A model generated the notes under the pieces. The model saw only the letters and a list, made by a program, of their open reading frames with translations. It ran no database searches and was not told where the DNA came from. Positions 14,010-14,733 of a DNA stretch of 14,733 nucleotides are shown piece after piece. Made by a program: the position numbers and the translations under genes. Source of the stretch: an uncultured Alphaproteobacteria bacterium (lineage in GTDB: Bacteria; Pseudomonadota; Alphaproteobacteria; RF32; CAG-239); contig CALXTH010000078.1 in NCBI GenBank assembly GCA_944391365.1, positions 1 through 14,733 on the forward strand, given 5' to 3'. The stretch's first letter is position 1, and every line of letters starts with the position of its first letter.

Positions 14010-14733
14010 ATGATAAACAAACCATCAGCCCCGATTAATCTGTTTGATGTCCAGTCTTCACAGAAAGTCATCGGGCAGGAAAAATTCTTAAAAGCTTTTG
14101 AGAAGATTCTAAACCACGGCGGATATTGCCAGGGACCCGAGACCAAAGAACTTGATGCCAAACTTGCCGAATACGCCGGCTCCAAATATGCCGTCACTTG
14201 TTCATCCGGAACAGATTCCCTGATTTTGCCGTTAATGGCCTGGGGCGTTAAAGAAGGCGATGCCGTCTTTGTTTCCTCTTTCACCTTTGTGGCTTCGGCA
14301 GAAGCTCCGGCAATTCTGGGCGCCACCCCGATTTTTATTGATTCCGATCCTGATACCTGGGACATGGATGTGAACGATCTTGAACGCCAGATTGAACGGG
14401 TTAAACAGGAAGGGAAATTAAACCTGAAGGCCGTTATTGCCGTAGACATCTTCGGCAACCCCTGCGATTATGACGCAATCAAGGCTGTTGCCCACAAATA
14501 CGGCATGAAAGTTCTTTCAGACGCAGCACAAAGCTATGGTTCTGTTTACAAAGGCAAAAGAGCCGGTTCCATTGCAGATATGACGTCGACTTCTTTCTAT
14601 CCGACCAAACCTTTGGCCGGTTACGGAGACGGTGGTGCCGTAATGACAAACAGCGAAGAAGAACGCGACCTGATGGTTTCCTGCCGTGTTCACGGAATGA
14701 GCCCGGAAGATCACTATGATAATGTTCGCATGG
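14010..14733 (+). CDS. DegT/DnrJ/EryC1 nucleotide-sugar aminotransferase (WbpE-like), C-terminus cut
   Basis: The first 241 codons of a PLP-dependent sugar aminotransferase are present, and the frame is open to the right edge. GGYCQGPETKELDAKLAEY (37-55) and SSGTDSL (65-71) bind the cofactor phosphate. DAAQSYGSVYKG (171-182) supplies the pyridine-pairing Asp171. SFYPTKPLAGYGDGGA (195-210) holds the PLP lysine, Lys200. The KPL-x-x-YGDGG form is close to WbpE/WlbC, which make UDP-2-acetamido-3-amino sugar acids for surface polysaccharides. Other family members aminate related UDP- or dTDP-keto sugars, so the exact sugar is uncertain. The start is well supported by GGAGG 6 nt upstream. It may open a polysaccharide or O-antigen cluster lying beyond the window. 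Confidence 0.9.
   Translation, partial: MINKPSAPINLFDVQSSQKVIGQEKFLKAFEKILNHGGYCQGPETKELDAKLAEYAGSKYAVTCSSGTDSLILPLMAWGVKEGDAVFVSSFTFVASAEAPAILGATPIFIDSDPDTWDMDVNDLERQIERVKQEGKLNLKAVIAVDIFGNPCDYDAIKAVAHKYGMKVLSDAAQSYGSVYKGKRAGSIADMTSTSFYPTKPLAGYGDGGAVMTNSEEERDLMVSCRVHGMSPEDHYDNVRM

Noticed and set aside
13727..14458. Minus-strand frame of 243 codons across the phosphoesterase end and the aminotransferase
   Set aside because: It runs antisense through two genes with clear catalytic motifs and covers the aminotransferase ribosome site.

Overview
The window looks like a piece of an alphaproteobacterial chromosome of moderate GC content. It carries LpxI for lipid A synthesis, a FlaF-type flagellar regulator, a glutathione S-transferase-fold protein with an FzlA-like C-terminal tail, and a MlaA/MlaC pair. 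Large secreted cysteine-rich proteins with DUF1566-like modules suggest a host-associated (gut-type) lineage, but that last point is inference.

Layout. Positions 1-2000 hold three minus-strand genes: a periplasmic solute-binding-like protein (1152-2000), an FzlA-like protein with its own strong promoter (408-1073), and a small lipoprotein that runs off the left edge (398-1). FlaF (2093-2482, plus) is divergent from these and ends in a perfect 14-bp terminator hairpin shared with the convergent 813-aa cysteine-rich secreted protein (2543-4984, minus). The lipid A cluster lpxA-lpxI-lpxB (5255-8136, plus) follows. It is continued by a LeuA/citramalate-synthase family gene (8126-9628) whose start overlaps lpxB by 11 nt. 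A second cysteine- and serine-rich secreted protein (9633-11393, minus) converges on it. An mlaA-mlaC operon (13010-11589, minus) comes next, then a divergent class III metallophosphoesterase (13148-13915, plus) and the start of a DegT/DnrJ/EryC1 sugar aminotransferase (14010 to the right edge).

How the genes fit together. Most are envelope genes: lipid A synthesis (lpxA, lpxI, lpxB), outer-membrane lipid asymmetry (mlaA, mlaC), a probable nucleotide-sugar aminotransferase for surface polysaccharide, constriction control (FzlA-like), a flagellin regulator and two large exported cysteine-rich proteins. The two cysteine-rich proteins share an N-terminal motif (LASVCFITDAGxC) and a CPYD...GGKYASC repeat unit, so they belong to one family of modular exported proteins whose function I cannot name.

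The most notable observation is an 87-89 bp nested palindrome (11120-11208) of the GTCATTGCGAGG...GGCAATCCAT type. It sits in frame inside the second cysteine-rich gene, where it encodes exactly 29 residues between the signal peptide and the conserved motif. This resembles the palindromic selfish elements described inside Rickettsia genes. No tRNA, rRNA, CRISPR array or transposase gene was found.
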